The notes beneath the pieces were generated by a model. That model was not told the origin of the DNA, did not search any database, and saw only the letters and a program-made list of their open reading frames with translations. A program made the translations under genes and the position numbers. From Flavobacteriaceae bacterium (GTDB lineage: Bacteria > Bacteroidota > Bacteroidia > Flavobacteriales > Flavobacteriaceae), in assembly GCA_021739635.1 (NCBI GenBank), contig JAIPBH010000006.1, positions 124,001 through 188,000 of the forward strand: a stretch of DNA of 64,000 bases, read 5' to 3'. Position 1 is the first letter of the stretch, and every line of letters begins with the position of its first letter. This document shows, piece by piece, positions 29,101 through 38,247 of this stretch.

Positions 29101-29410
29101 TAAATTTTAAATTGCCTAAGTTTAAATATAATTTATCTGATTTTTGATTTGCTGAAAAATAGATATCATCTAATCCATCATTATTAATGTCGCCTACTGC
29201 AACTCCTCCACCATTATAATAATATAAATATTCAATAATGTTTAAGTTACCGCTTGAGACTAAGTCATTTGAAAAATTAATTCCAGAAACATTAGAATCT
29301 ACATTATTAAATGCCACAACTTCAGCATCATTTTTATTAGTATTTGCATTTTCTTGCTTTTTGGAGCAACTTAAAATTAACAGAAAAATAAAGACAATTC
29401 TTTTTACCAT
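26159..29410 (-). CDS. FG-GAP/VCBS repeat lipoprotein with ASPIC/UnbV domain (third of three)
   Basis: A 1083-residue lipoprotein (LILSC, Cys15). At least a dozen calcium-loop repeats of the form DxNNDGxxD are present, e.g. DINNDGLDDIYF near residue 78, DVNNDGFIDVYV, DYNNDGLNDLYI and DLDLDGDLDIVV. They are split into two beta-propeller-like halves by an ASPIC/UnbV module at about 505-590 (NGAKVYIYAEG... VRGF/VKGF, LKVIWNNSSQ). CRTAC1-type proteins share this design. It is the most divergent of the three paralogues, lacking the NFYNGGGVALGD wording of the others (YYYNGGGVAVGD here). One base separates it from the preceding paralogue. Surface binding of a glycan is inferred from the susCD operon. 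Confidence 0.9.
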   Translation of the reverse strand: MVKRIVFIFLLILSCSKKQENANTNKNDAEVVAFNNVDSNVSGINFSNDLVSSGNLNIIEYLYYYNGGGVAVGDINNDGLDDIYFSANQKSDKLYLNLGNLKFKDISLNSGISKDPTWSTGVTMVDINNDGFLDIYVCKVGNYKGLKASNELYINNRDNTFKEQAEEYGINFSGFSTQASFFDYDNDGDMDMYLLNHSVHSLYSYGNSNLRTKSDSLAGDVMYENISENGQTKFINVTEKSGIYHSALGYGLAIATSDVNNDGFIDVYVGNDFHENDYLYINNGNKTFTESSADYFNHTSRFTMGVDIADITNDGHLDVVTLDMMPYKSDIFLKSGGEDTDKVSQIKKSFGFHQQYARNHMQLNNGKFFIDASLLTETHATDWSWSPLIMDYNNDGLNDLYITNGIYKRPNDLDYINFLSNLDFAKYNETAQDTLEQKLINTMPMLNLPNVLLQNKGDLSFVKTGVDKNNTSTYSNGAAYSDLDLDGDLDIVVNNLNETATLLENNSSQVEKHNFLTVNLLEFNKSFNTNGAKVYIYAEGKQFYKEQTTVKGFLSSSTRQVHFGLNKLTKIDSLKVIWNNSSQTVKKDLKSNQIITVENENTSKYVYKSEPKTELKSFDYVHKEDNFLDYERESLIPENLSTEGPSVVQADFNKDGLEDLFIGGARNQAPTLYIQKNDGKYTIKKIAAFIEDSIYEDLDAIAFDIDADNDLDIYALSGGNDYMEGNPMLEDRVYINDGKGNFTRLNSKLLATNGGSVSSFDFDNDGLQDLFIGNRSIPGAYGLSPFSFILKNRGQNNFEIVEKKRFGMITDSKWVDINNDGMAELVLAGDWMPITVLSYNSSTKKFENKTQQLGLNKTNGMWNVINISDVNNDGKLDIIAGNTGLNFKWKASVEKPVKIYLDDFDKNEKLDQLIFYDYFGKYAPFASKDKLVQQIPSLKKRFLNYNTFSTVETIFDLTQKQESDILETKYIYELRSMIYLNNGTNFSAQPLPKQAQLSTIEDISVLDNKIIFTGNFYGFVTELGESSSNSGGIISSTDNKTFNTVKTLNLPKDFSGRKIVKLKNNNFLIISNNGKSYILNTKK

Positions 29411-29411
29411 T

Positions 29412-32400
29412 TTAATAATTATAAACCTCTAATGAGTCGTTATTTTTAGCTATAAATATTTTATTATTTATTATTTTAATATCTCTTATTTGACCATTTA
29501 CCTTTAAACCTTTTCCGGTTTTATGGTACTTAAAAGTGGCATTTCCTGTATTTTCTATAAAGTTTCCGTAAGAAGCATCATATCTTCCAAATTCTGGCAT
29601 GACGCCATTTAAGTTACCTCCTAAAATAATATCTTGGTCACCATCATTATCAAAATCAGCAGTTGTAATGGCATAAATAGGAGAAAATTGTGCTTCATAA
29701 GGTAAATCTTTAACTTCAAAATTAAAATTACCAGTATTTATAAGAATGACAGAACTTAATGTATTTGCCTCTAAAACTAAACTATGTGCCAATTCTTCTT
29801 TGGTAAAAATATCTTGAATTGAGGCATTTTTGAAAGACTCATAGTCTGGATACTTTTTACTTAAATATTTAAGTTGATCAACTAAATTATGCCTTAAAGC
29901 ATAAGGATATTGTTTTCCGTCTTTTGCTGTGAAAGATAGTATTGGATCTGAATAACTATTTCCGTCAAAATCATTAGAAAATAATTTTATTGGTTGCTCT
30001 AAAGAGGCTCTAAATCTACTATTTAGTCCATGATTTCCAACAATTAAATCTAAATCGCCATCATTATCAATATCTGCTTGCTCAATGGTATTCCACCAAC
30101 CTTTTAAGTTTGGTAGTTTATTATTAGCTGATTCTTTGAAATTTCCGTTTATATTTTCAAAAACTTGAATTCCCATAAACTCACCAACAACAACTAGGTC
30201 TTTAAATGTATCATTGTTAATGTCTAAAAATATAGCATCAGTAATCATTCCCATATCTTTAAATTTAGGAGCAAGTGCACTAGACTTTTCTGTAAAATGA
30301 CCAGAACCATCATTAATTAGCAAAAATCCTGAACCAGGTGATCCATAGGCATTAGGAATCGTTCTTTCTCCTACAAATAAATCTATATCACCATCATTAT
30401 CGATATCTGTCGTAGCAACTGTACTGCTGCTATGATAGCCATTTGCTGTTGGTAATTTTTGATCTGACTCAATAAAGTTTCCTTTACCATCATTAAAATA
30501 TAGTTTATCTAAATAATTAGGACTAAACTTAGAAAACTCAACGCCACCACTACATACATAAAGATCTAAGTCACCATCGCCATCAGCGTCAAAAAATACG
30601 CTTTCGGCGTCTTCATTTGTTTTATTCTTTTCAAAAACATTTGTATTGCTTTTTGTGAAATGATGATTTTTTTGAATAAAAAGACTTGAAGAATTTCCTT
30701 TTGAACCACCTATAAAAATATCATCTTCACCATCATTATTAACATCTGCTATTGCCATTTTGGGTCCTTCAGTACTTCTCATAAATGGTAATAATCGTTC
30801 TACATTAAAATCAACATAATTATTTTCGTTATGAACGAAATCGATAATTCCTTCTTTTTTATTGAATAGATTTGTGTTGTTTATAGATTCAGTTAAATCA
30901 CTTAAAAGTCCATCTTTTTCAAATAAAGTTATCGTTTTATTGGCTTCTACATTTAGTAATTTTGTTATTTTACCTGATGGCCAAATAACAGTTAATCTTA
31001 AACTGTCTTTATCTTTAAACCCAAAGTTGGGTCTATTATCCATTGAAGACTGGAAACCTCTTACAGGTTGTTGTTCTAAAAAATAAGTGTTTGATTTATT
31101 GCTTAGTTGTAATTTGGCTCCAATGGCATTTGTATTTAAGCCTTCTCCTTTTAAAATTACTTTTAAATAATTGCTATCAACAATTAAATTGTTTTTATAT
31201 ATAAACAATGGCATATTTACATTATTGACAACTAAATCCATGTCACCATCATTATCTAAATCACCATAGGCAGAACCATTTGAAAATCCTTCGGTATTTA
31301 ACCCATTATCCTGACGCTCAAATTTCAAATCTCCTTTATTAACATACGCATGATTTTTTACCTTATTTGATGGAATGATATCTATCAATTTTTTATAATC
31401 TAATTGATTATTATTTTTTAGAATGGATTGAAACACTTCTTCATTTGAAATATATTTGAGATAATCCTGATTGGTTAAATCTTTATAAATACCATTTGCA
31501 ATAAATAGGTCTTTTAAACCGTCATTATTCATATCAAAAAATAATGCTCCCCAACTCCAATCTGACGCTTCAACACCACTAAACCTACCAACTTCACTAA
31601 AAGTTAAATTGGTATTGTTTAGTTGAAGCATGTTTCTTGTGAATTGATAGTAATAATCATTCTTTAAATTGTATTGATATTTATTCCAATCTTCAAAAGT
31701 TGTAACTGTTTTTAATCTGTCATATTCACTTGGAAGCATTTCAGTTACAAAAATATCATTATAGCCATCATTATTAATATCGGCAGCATCAGCACCCATT
31801 GAGGCACCACTTATGGAATTAATTGATGTTGTTAAACATTCTTTAAACGTTCCATCTTTTTGATTGATATATAAATAATCTCGTTCAAAAAAGTCATTAG
31901 AAACATATATATCCTGCCAGTTGTCATTATTCATATCTCCAACTGTAACTCCTAATCCAAAGCCAATAATACTTCCGTATATGCCAGCTTTTTCACTAAC
32001 ATCATAAAACTTTCCATCGCGGTTTTCAAATAGTTTATCACCTCCTAAAATATCTCTTATGGGCCGTTCATTTTTTGTTAAGTTAAAACTACCTATCGCT
32101 TGATATGAATTATTTAAAAGATATACGTCTAAATCACCATCTTTATCATAATCAAAAAAAGATGCATGGGTAGAAAACCCTTTATCATCTAATCCTAGTT
32201 CTTCAGCTCTTTCTGTAAATGTTAAATCTCCATTATTAATAAAAAATTCATTTTGCTTATTATCGCCTTTAACATCGCCCGAATTACACACGTATATATC
32301 TAAAAGTCCGTCTCCGTTAATATCAACCATAGATACACCTGTTGACCATGCTTTTGAGCCTCCAACTTTTGCAGTTTCTGTAATATCTTCAAACTTAAAG

Positions 32401-32693
32401 TTTCCTTTATTTAAGTAGAGTTTGTTTTTATTCAAATTTGAAGTAAGGTAAATATCTTCTAATCCATCGTTATTAATATCTCCTAAGGCAACTCCTCCGC
32501 CGTTATAAAAATTTCGATATTTATAAACGTTAAATTCATCTGTAGAAACCAAATCATTGCTGAAATTAATTCCTGTAATTTCTGGAGACAATAATTCAAA
32601 TTGCGGCTTTGATTCTTGAATTATTTCTTCTTTTTTATTACAAGAACTTAACAAAGCAAGCAAACAAATTATATAAGAAATACGTTTCATCAT
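29412..32693 (-). CDS. FG-GAP/VCBS repeat lipoprotein with ASPIC/UnbV domain (second of three)
   Basis: A 1093-residue lipoprotein (LLSSC, Cys18) with the same plan as its neighbours: DINNDGLEDIYL, DINGDGLLDIYV, DYDKDGDLDVYLL, DMNNDNWQDIYV, DMNNDGLKDLFI and DLDNDGDMDLVV in the first half, an ASPIC/UnbV module near 520-590 (GAKLQLSN, PVRGFQSSMDNRPNFGF, TVIWPSGK) and a second set of repeats (DVNNDGEDDIFIGG, DIDNDGDIDLFV, DFDNDGDQDIILGG). It is visibly closer to the 33264-36524 paralogue than to the third. Calcium-binding beta-propellers anchored at the surface are expected. It begins 8 bp after the small lipoprotein's stop. Confidence 0.9.
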   Translation of the reverse strand: MMKRISYIICLLALLSSCNKKEEIIQESKPQFELLSPEITGINFSNDLVSTDEFNVYKYRNFYNGGGVALGDINNDGLEDIYLTSNLNKNKLYLNKGNFKFEDITETAKVGGSKAWSTGVSMVDINGDGLLDIYVCNSGDVKGDNKQNEFFINNGDLTFTERAEELGLDDKGFSTHASFFDYDKDGDLDVYLLNNSYQAIGSFNLTKNERPIRDILGGDKLFENRDGKFYDVSEKAGIYGSIIGFGLGVTVGDMNNDNWQDIYVSNDFFERDYLYINQKDGTFKECLTTSINSISGASMGADAADINNDGYNDIFVTEMLPSEYDRLKTVTTFEDWNKYQYNLKNDYYYQFTRNMLQLNNTNLTFSEVGRFSGVEASDWSWGALFFDMNNDGLKDLFIANGIYKDLTNQDYLKYISNEEVFQSILKNNNQLDYKKLIDIIPSNKVKNHAYVNKGDLKFERQDNGLNTEGFSNGSAYGDLDNDGDMDLVVNNVNMPLFIYKNNLIVDSNYLKVILKGEGLNTNAIGAKLQLSNKSNTYFLEQQPVRGFQSSMDNRPNFGFKDKDSLRLTVIWPSGKITKLLNVEANKTITLFEKDGLLSDLTESINNTNLFNKKEGIIDFVHNENNYVDFNVERLLPFMRSTEGPKMAIADVNNDGEDDIFIGGSKGNSSSLFIQKNHHFTKSNTNVFEKNKTNEDAESVFFDADGDGDLDLYVCSGGVEFSKFSPNYLDKLYFNDGKGNFIESDQKLPTANGYHSSSTVATTDIDNDGDIDLFVGERTIPNAYGSPGSGFLLINDGSGHFTEKSSALAPKFKDMGMITDAIFLDINNDTFKDLVVVGEFMGIQVFENINGNFKESANNKLPNLKGWWNTIEQADIDNDGDLDLIVGNHGLNSRFRASLEQPIKLFSNDFDGNSYSDPILSFTAKDGKQYPYALRHNLVDQLKYLSKKYPDYESFKNASIQDIFTKEELAHSLVLEANTLSSVILINTGNFNFEVKDLPYEAQFSPIYAITTADFDNDGDQDIILGGNLNGVMPEFGRYDASYGNFIENTGNATFKYHKTGKGLKVNGQIRDIKIINNKIFIAKNNDSLEVYNY

Positions 32694-32701
32694 TTTTATT
32701 A

Positions 32702-33277
32702 TTACTTATTTATGTTATTATATTTATAAGCTAAATCTTCTATTAAAACAGAAACATCTCTATCTGAACCTTTAGATAATTGAATTTGTCTGTTTCCATC
32801 AACTTTAACCAAAATATCATTTTTAACTTTTATAAATGGATTTCCTGGATACCATTTCATTAAAGTGTCTTGTATTTTAGGAAGCAATTTTTCAGAGGTT
32901 AAATCTTTATTCCAAGGTGCCCATGCTAAATATGAAAATTTAACATCCATAGCCGTAATTATGTTATCTGTATTAAATTTTGCATAAAATAACATGACCA
33001 TTTTATCTATAGTTTTTGTTGAATCTTTTGGATGTAACATGGTTTGAACATAGCTATTATTTCCTCCATGGGTAACTAAGTGCTTTTTGTTTAAATCCCA
33101 GCAAATATTAAAAAAGTCGTTTTTTGTTTGCCCAAATTTTAACCCATAAAAAACACTATCATTTATTTTGCCACTGGCTAACTCGCTTTTTACAAGTTTT
33201 GTGTATTCTGATTCACATGCAGATACTGAAATTATTAATAAAAAAAGTACACCTATTTTTAAGCTATTTAATCTCAT
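32702..33277 (-). CDS. Small lipoprotein of unknown function between FG-GAP genes
   Basis: A 191-residue protein with a lipobox (ISVSAC, Cys21). The mature part contains FYGLKFGQTKNDFFNICWDLNKK, a single Trp-rich segment LAWAPWNKDL and a C-terminal LIEDLAYKYNN; I recognise no family. Its start overlaps the end of the upstream FG-GAP gene by 14 bp, and it ends 8 bp before the next FG-GAP gene, so it is embedded in the operon. It may be a partner or assembly factor of the FG-GAP lipoproteins, but nothing in the sequence proves this. Confidence 0.75.
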   Translation of the reverse strand: MRLNSLKIGVLFLLIISVSACESEYTKLVKSELASGKINDSVFYGLKFGQTKNDFFNICWDLNKKHLVTHGGNNSYVQTMLHPKDSTKTIDKMVMLFYAKFNTDNIITAMDVKFSYLAWAPWNKDLTSEKLLPKIQDTLMKWYPGNPFIKVKNDILVKVDGNRQIQLSKGSDRDVSVLIEDLAYKYNNINK

Positions 33278-36200
33278 AAATTTTTAAACTGTCATTGTTA
33301 ATTGTAGTTAATAAATAATTTTTGTTTTTGATTTTTTTAATATTAAAATCTCGTATTTGCCCTTTTATAAATAAAGGAACAACATGCTTAAATTCGTGAT
33401 TTTTATCTCCATATAATAACCATCCTTGTGATGCATCTTGTCTTCCAAATTGAGGTTTTATTAAATATTGATTTCCACCAAAAAACAGATCTAAATTACC
33501 GTCATTATTTACATCAAAAACTTCAATAGCTTCTACATTTGAATATTGAATTTCATTAGGTAATTTTTGAACAATAAAAGTATTATTTTTATTAATAAAT
33601 AAGGAAGTATTAACCTTTTTAACATCTAGCTTAATAGCCTTATTTAATTGTTCTTTTGAGAAAATGGATTGCATATTTGCGTCTGCATAATCTTTATAAA
33701 ATAATAGCTTTTTCTTTAAACTTGCTATTTGTGAAATAAGCTCATCTCTATCAACAATAGGATAAAAATTGCCATCCTTTTTATGGCAAATTATTTGTTC
33801 AATAGTGCCATTACCATCAAAATCAGAAACATACATTCTAGAATCATTTTTGAAAAAAGAATTTTCTCCTTTATTACCAGCAATAATATCTAGTTTACCA
33901 TCGTTGTTAACATCAACTATTTTAAATGTTTTCCAATACCCAGAACTGTTTTCTAAACCAAAGTCTTTGGTTTTATTTTTTAAAATCCCTTGATTGTTTA
34001 TAAAGATTGTGATTGGCATCCATTCACCAGAAACTACTAAATCTTTTACACCATCATTATTTAAATCGGCCCATTCAGAATCTGTAATTAATCCAATGTT
34101 TTTAATGGCCTCTTGATTGGAAATTTCAAAAATATTACTCCCTTTATTTTCTAATAAATATCCACTTGATGGAATTCCGTAAGTTTCAACTTTAAATCGT
34201 TCTCCAATAAAAATATCATTGTCCCCATCTTGATCAAAATCATAAATTGAAACTGTTGAAGTACTTATAGGTGTTGTAAACTGTAATGATTTGACAGATA
34301 ATGTAAAATTAAAATTCCCATCATTTATATAAAGCCTATCATTCAATGAAAAATCAAATTTTGAAAATGCTTTACCACCACTACAAACATATAAATCTAA
34401 ATCGCCATCATTATCACTATCAAAAAATACAGCATCAGTATCTTCTGATTTAGAATCTAATTCAAATGGTGTTTTAATTTCTTTATAAGTAGAATCTTTT
34501 TGTGATATAAATAAACTACCTGATTGTCCTTTTGCTCCACCTATATAAAAATCTGGGTTGCCATCATTGTTTATGTCTGTTGAGGCAATATTTGGTCCTT
34601 CATTGTTATACATTTCAGAAAGTAATCGTTCTCTATTAAAATCTACAGCATTATTTTCATGGTGAATAAAATTAAAAAAACTACCATTTTCTGTTAAGGG
34701 ATTTATATTAGTTAATCCAACAGTGCTTAAATTTTGATTTGTAATTTCTGCATTAGGTTGATTAAAATTATATATATGGTTTGTTTTTAAATTTTCATGT
34801 TTACTTCTTGTTCCATTCGGCCAACTTATTATTAAACTATCAATTTTAGAAACTGAATTTGTACCAAACAATAAATTGGGTGAAATGGAGCTTTGAAAAC
34901 CTCTTGATGGAAAATTTTCTAAAACACTATATTTTTTATCATAATATATTTCTGCCTTAGCCCCAATAGCTTGAGTATTATTTATCCCTCCTTTTAATTT
35001 TAGCGTGATGCTTCTTTGTTTTAAAGTATCAAGCTTATTTTCATAAATAAATGATGGCATATTAACATTATTGACAACCAAATCTAAATCGCCATCATTA
35101 TCAAGGTCACCATAGGCGCTACCATTACTAAAGCTAGGTTTGTCTAAACCCCAGTTTTTTGATTCATCTGAAAATTCAAAATTCCCATTATTTTTAAATG
35201 CTGCGTTAGGTACAGCTTGAGATGGCATCAAATCAATTAATTTATTCATGACTTCCTTATCATTTTTAATCATATCTTTTATGCGATCTTCATTAGCCAT
35301 ATAGGTTAAATAATCTCTATCTAATAAATCTTTATAAATTCCATTACTAATAAATATGTCTTTTAATCCATCATTATCTGCATCAAATAGTAATGAAGCC
35401 CAACTCCATTCTGATGCAGCAACGTTTGAAAATCTGCTAACTTCCATAAAAGTATTATTACCCATATTTCTTTGTAAAGCATTTCTTGAAAATTGATGGT
35501 GATAGCCGTTTTTCTCAGCCATATCATATTTATTCCATGATTCAAAAAGTGTTTTTGTGCGTTGTCTTTCTATTGTTTTAGGCAACATTTCAGTCACCAT
35601 AATATCTGGATGAGAATCATTATCTAAATCGGCTGCATCTGCTCCCATAGAACCCATTGAAATTGATTCAAATTGATTCTCTAAATTTTCTTTAAATGTT
35701 CCGTCTTTTTGATTGATGTACAAATAATCTCTTTCAAAAAAATCATTTGAAATAAATATATCGGGCCATGAATCATTATTATAATCACTTACAGTTATAC
35801 CAAGTCCGAAACCAATAGAACTAGAATAAATATGAGCCTCACTAGTTACATCTGTAAAATGGTTATTATCATTTCTTAATAATTTATTTCCGCTTTCTGT
35901 CGGTATCTCTCTCTGGTTTTTAATGAAATCGTAATTACCAACAGCTTTTATAGAATTGTTTAACAAGTAGCAATCTAAATCTCCATCTTTATCATAGTCA
36001 AAAAAATTTGCTTGAACAGATAATCCTACTATATCTAGACCGAACTCTTTTGACCTTTCTGTAAAAGTTAAATCACCATTATTGATAAAAAGCTCATTAT
36101 GCCTATTAATGTTATTACTTGGTGGTCCGGCTTTACAAACATATATATCAAGTAAATTATCATTATTAATATCTACAAATGTTACACCAGAAGACCAGAT

Positions 36201-36524
36201 ATTTTTGCAAGCCACTCCTGCTTTTTTTGTAATATTTTCAAATTTCCAATTGCCTTTGTTTAAATACAATTGATTATCAACAAGATTCCCTGTAAAATAA
36301 ATATCCAATAAGCCATCGTTATTGATATCACCTAACGCCACACCGCCACCATTATAGAAGTTTCTGTAGGTATAAGGGTTAAGTTGTTCTGTGTATTGAA
36401 GTGTGTTTTGAAAAGTAATTCCAATAGAATCGTCTTTTAAATCAAATAATATTGGTTTAGAAGTCTTTGAACTACATGAAAATAAAATATAACTCGAAAT
36501 AAAAATACACAACAAGTTTTTCAT
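33264..36524 (-). CDS. FG-GAP/VCBS repeat lipoprotein with ASPIC/UnbV domain (first of three)
   Basis: A 1086-residue lipoprotein (LFSC, Cys17). The first half has repeats such as DINNDGLLDIYF, DINNDNLLDIYV, DYDKDGDLDCYLL, DYNNDSWPDIFI, DLDNDSHPDIMV and DLDNDGDLDLVV; an ASPIC/UnbV module follows near 525-600 (GAKAEIYYD, PSRGFQSSISPNLLFG, IISWPNGT); the second half repeats the propeller motifs (DINNDGNPDFYIGG, DFDQDGDNDIFIGE, DVNNDGKLDIIAGN). It is the first gene after susD, separated by a 75-bp gap holding a terminator-like hairpin. Together with the two paralogues it resembles a set of surface glycan-binding proteins replacing a SusE-like protein (inference). Confidence 0.9.
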   Translation of the reverse strand: MKNLLCIFISSYILFSCSSKTSKPILFDLKDDSIGITFQNTLQYTEQLNPYTYRNFYNGGGVALGDINNDGLLDIYFTGNLVDNQLYLNKGNWKFENITKKAGVACKNIWSSGVTFVDINNDNLLDIYVCKAGPPSNNINRHNELFINNGDLTFTERSKEFGLDIVGLSVQANFFDYDKDGDLDCYLLNNSIKAVGNYDFIKNQREIPTESGNKLLRNDNNHFTDVTSEAHIYSSSIGFGLGITVSDYNNDSWPDIFISNDFFERDYLYINQKDGTFKENLENQFESISMGSMGADAADLDNDSHPDIMVTEMLPKTIERQRTKTLFESWNKYDMAEKNGYHHQFSRNALQRNMGNNTFMEVSRFSNVAASEWSWASLLFDADNDGLKDIFISNGIYKDLLDRDYLTYMANEDRIKDMIKNDKEVMNKLIDLMPSQAVPNAAFKNNGNFEFSDESKNWGLDKPSFSNGSAYGDLDNDGDLDLVVNNVNMPSFIYENKLDTLKQRSITLKLKGGINNTQAIGAKAEIYYDKKYSVLENFPSRGFQSSISPNLLFGTNSVSKIDSLIISWPNGTRSKHENLKTNHIYNFNQPNAEITNQNLSTVGLTNINPLTENGSFFNFIHHENNAVDFNRERLLSEMYNNEGPNIASTDINNDGNPDFYIGGAKGQSGSLFISQKDSTYKEIKTPFELDSKSEDTDAVFFDSDNDGDLDLYVCSGGKAFSKFDFSLNDRLYINDGNFNFTLSVKSLQFTTPISTSTVSIYDFDQDGDNDIFIGERFKVETYGIPSSGYLLENKGSNIFEISNQEAIKNIGLITDSEWADLNNDGVKDLVVSGEWMPITIFINNQGILKNKTKDFGLENSSGYWKTFKIVDVNNDGKLDIIAGNKGENSFFKNDSRMYVSDFDGNGTIEQIICHKKDGNFYPIVDRDELISQIASLKKKLLFYKDYADANMQSIFSKEQLNKAIKLDVKKVNTSLFINKNNTFIVQKLPNEIQYSNVEAIEVFDVNNDGNLDLFFGGNQYLIKPQFGRQDASQGWLLYGDKNHEFKHVVPLFIKGQIRDFNIKKIKNKNYLLTTINNDSLKIYEIK

Positions 36525-36540
36525 TAAAATAAACTATTAA

Positions 36541-36573
36541 AAAAAGGGATACTTAATAAAAGTACCCCTTTTT
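36541..36573 (-). terminator. Partial terminator after susD in the leftward operon
   Basis: A 14-bp stem with one mismatch (36541-36554 with 36560-36573, loop AATAA) has A/T tracts at both ends and lies between the susD stop (36600) and the first FG-GAP start (36524). It probably causes partial termination or stabilises the susCD part of the message, which would give more SusCD than the downstream enzymes. Confidence 0.7.
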
Positions 36574-36599
36574 ATCCAAATAATACTTAAAATATTAAA

Positions 36600-38234
36600 C
36601 TAGTAACCAGTATTTTGAGTTAGAGTTCCTCCACTAGCATCAATTTGCTCTTGTGGAATTGGAAATACATTTTTAGTAGCTGCAGAAGCTGGTTTTTCCC
36701 ACCAAGCATCATTAAATTTTCCAAAACGAATCAAATCTTGACGACGAGTTACTTCCATAAACATTTCTCTACCTCTCTCAGCTAAAAACTCATCAGCAGT
36801 AATAGAAGCTAATGCAGAAATACCTGCTCTTGCTCTAATAGTGTTAACATCAGTTAAAGCCACATTCCAGTTTCCTGCTTCTCTAGCATCTGCCTCAGCA
36901 CGGATTAAATACATGTCACCTAATCTGATAATTGGATAGTCATTATCCATGTTATCTCTTTGACCTTGACGGAAACTGAATTTACCTAAACGAGCCCCGC
37001 CTTTTCTTGAAGCATTTGGCTCAAGTTCATTAATATCAGTTGTGTAATCTAAAGCTAAATCACCACCTGTAGCAGCATAATCTAAAATAACAGAACCTTC
37101 ATAATCAGATTGTGGACCAACTATAAAGTTAGCAGCTTTACGCTTATCACCACTTTCATATGAATTATAAAAATCTTCTAAAGCTGAATATCCATTCCAT
37201 GGTTGACTTTGCAAGTTCCAAGTAAACTGACTTGAGTAATGTAAAGTCATTACAGCAAAGTTCATATTTGCACCAGTTACATTATCATAAGCTATCGACC
37301 AAACAATTTCAGGGTTATCTTGGTTATTTGGTGCAAACACTGCAGCATAACCAGATAATTCATCTGGATCAGAAGCAACGCTAGGTCTTTGACCTGGGTT
37401 AGGAACAGAACAGCCTGATTCACATAACACATAACCACCGTTATCAATGACATAACCAGCAGCTAATGATGCTTCTGCCCATCTTGATGTCCCTGTCCCT
37501 GGTACTCCAGTTCCTGTATAAATATCAGCGTTTAAGTACAATTTAGCTAACAAGCCTAAAGCTGCAAATTGATTAATTCTATAAGGAGTTTGTGCAGTTC
37601 CAAGAGGGCTATTAGCTAAATCAGCCGCTAAATTAGAAACATTACTAATCCCTAAAGAGGCTAATAGTTCAGTTTCAACAAAACTAAAAACTTGAGCTCT
37701 TGTTGATTGAGGTGCATCAACACCAGGAGATGTTACTAATTTTACTCTTCCGTATAAATCTAATAAACGGTAGTAGAAGAAAGCACGTAATGCTTTAACT
37801 TGAGCTGTTTGATTAGCATCTAAATCTCCAGCAGCTAAAGCTGTGTTACAAGCTCCAATAGCAGCATATTGCTGACCCCAAGTACCACTGATAGGTCCGT
37901 TTGTTGGTCCATAAGTATGTCTATGAACGTCAAGCCAAATACCACCATCATACCAGTCACCACCTTTTTGAGTAACAGCCATCTCATCTGTAGAAACAGA
38001 TTGAACTGAAAAATAACCTCCATGATTTGCAGAACCAGATTCTCTTAATTGATTATAAGCAGAACTAACTGCATCACTTGGACCAGCACCTCCACCATCG
38101 AAAGTACCAAAACTTGGTTCTTCTCCATTAAAAGGAGCGCCTACTTCACCAACCAATTTTTCATCTAAATCTGTACAGGCACTTACAGTTAAAAGTGCAC
38201 AACACATTAAAAATAATTTATAAATATTTTTCAT
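36600..38234 (-). CDS. SusD/RagB-family outer-membrane lipoprotein
   Basis: Start chosen at 38234 (MKNIYKLF...), which gives a clean lipobox (TVSAC, Cys20), 544 residues in all, and avoids overlap with susC; the ATG at 38261 would place nine extra residues in front and overlap the susC stop. SusD features include the ALRAFFYYRLLDLYGRV helix, FVETELLASL, and the C-terminal DMYLIRAEADAREAG, LAERGREMFMEVTRRQDLIRFG and QNTGY ending. It pairs with the susC gene 13 bp upstream. It is not closely similar to the SusD at 1834-3420, so the two systems bind different glycans. Confidence 0.95.
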   Translation of the reverse strand: MKNIYKLFLMCCALLTVSACTDLDEKLVGEVGAPFNGEEPSFGTFDGGGAGPSDAVSSAYNQLRESGSANHGGYFSVQSVSTDEMAVTQKGGDWYDGGIWLDVHRHTYGPTNGPISGTWGQQYAAIGACNTALAAGDLDANQTAQVKALRAFFYYRLLDLYGRVKLVTSPGVDAPQSTRAQVFSFVETELLASLGISNVSNLAADLANSPLGTAQTPYRINQFAALGLLAKLYLNADIYTGTGVPGTGTSRWAEASLAAGYVIDNGGYVLCESGCSVPNPGQRPSVASDPDELSGYAAVFAPNNQDNPEIVWSIAYDNVTGANMNFAVMTLHYSSQFTWNLQSQPWNGYSALEDFYNSYESGDKRKAANFIVGPQSDYEGSVILDYAATGGDLALDYTTDINELEPNASRKGGARLGKFSFRQGQRDNMDNDYPIIRLGDMYLIRAEADAREAGNWNVALTDVNTIRARAGISALASITADEFLAERGREMFMEVTRRQDLIRFGKFNDAWWEKPASAATKNVFPIPQEQIDASGGTLTQNTGY

Positions 38235-38247
38235 TTTAATTTTTTTT

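Noticed and set aside
26159-36524. CRISPR-like or short tandem DNA repeats suggested by recurring CATCATTATT sequence
   Set aside because: The recurrences encode the NNDG calcium loops of FG-GAP repeats on the minus strand and are irregularly spaced within genes.
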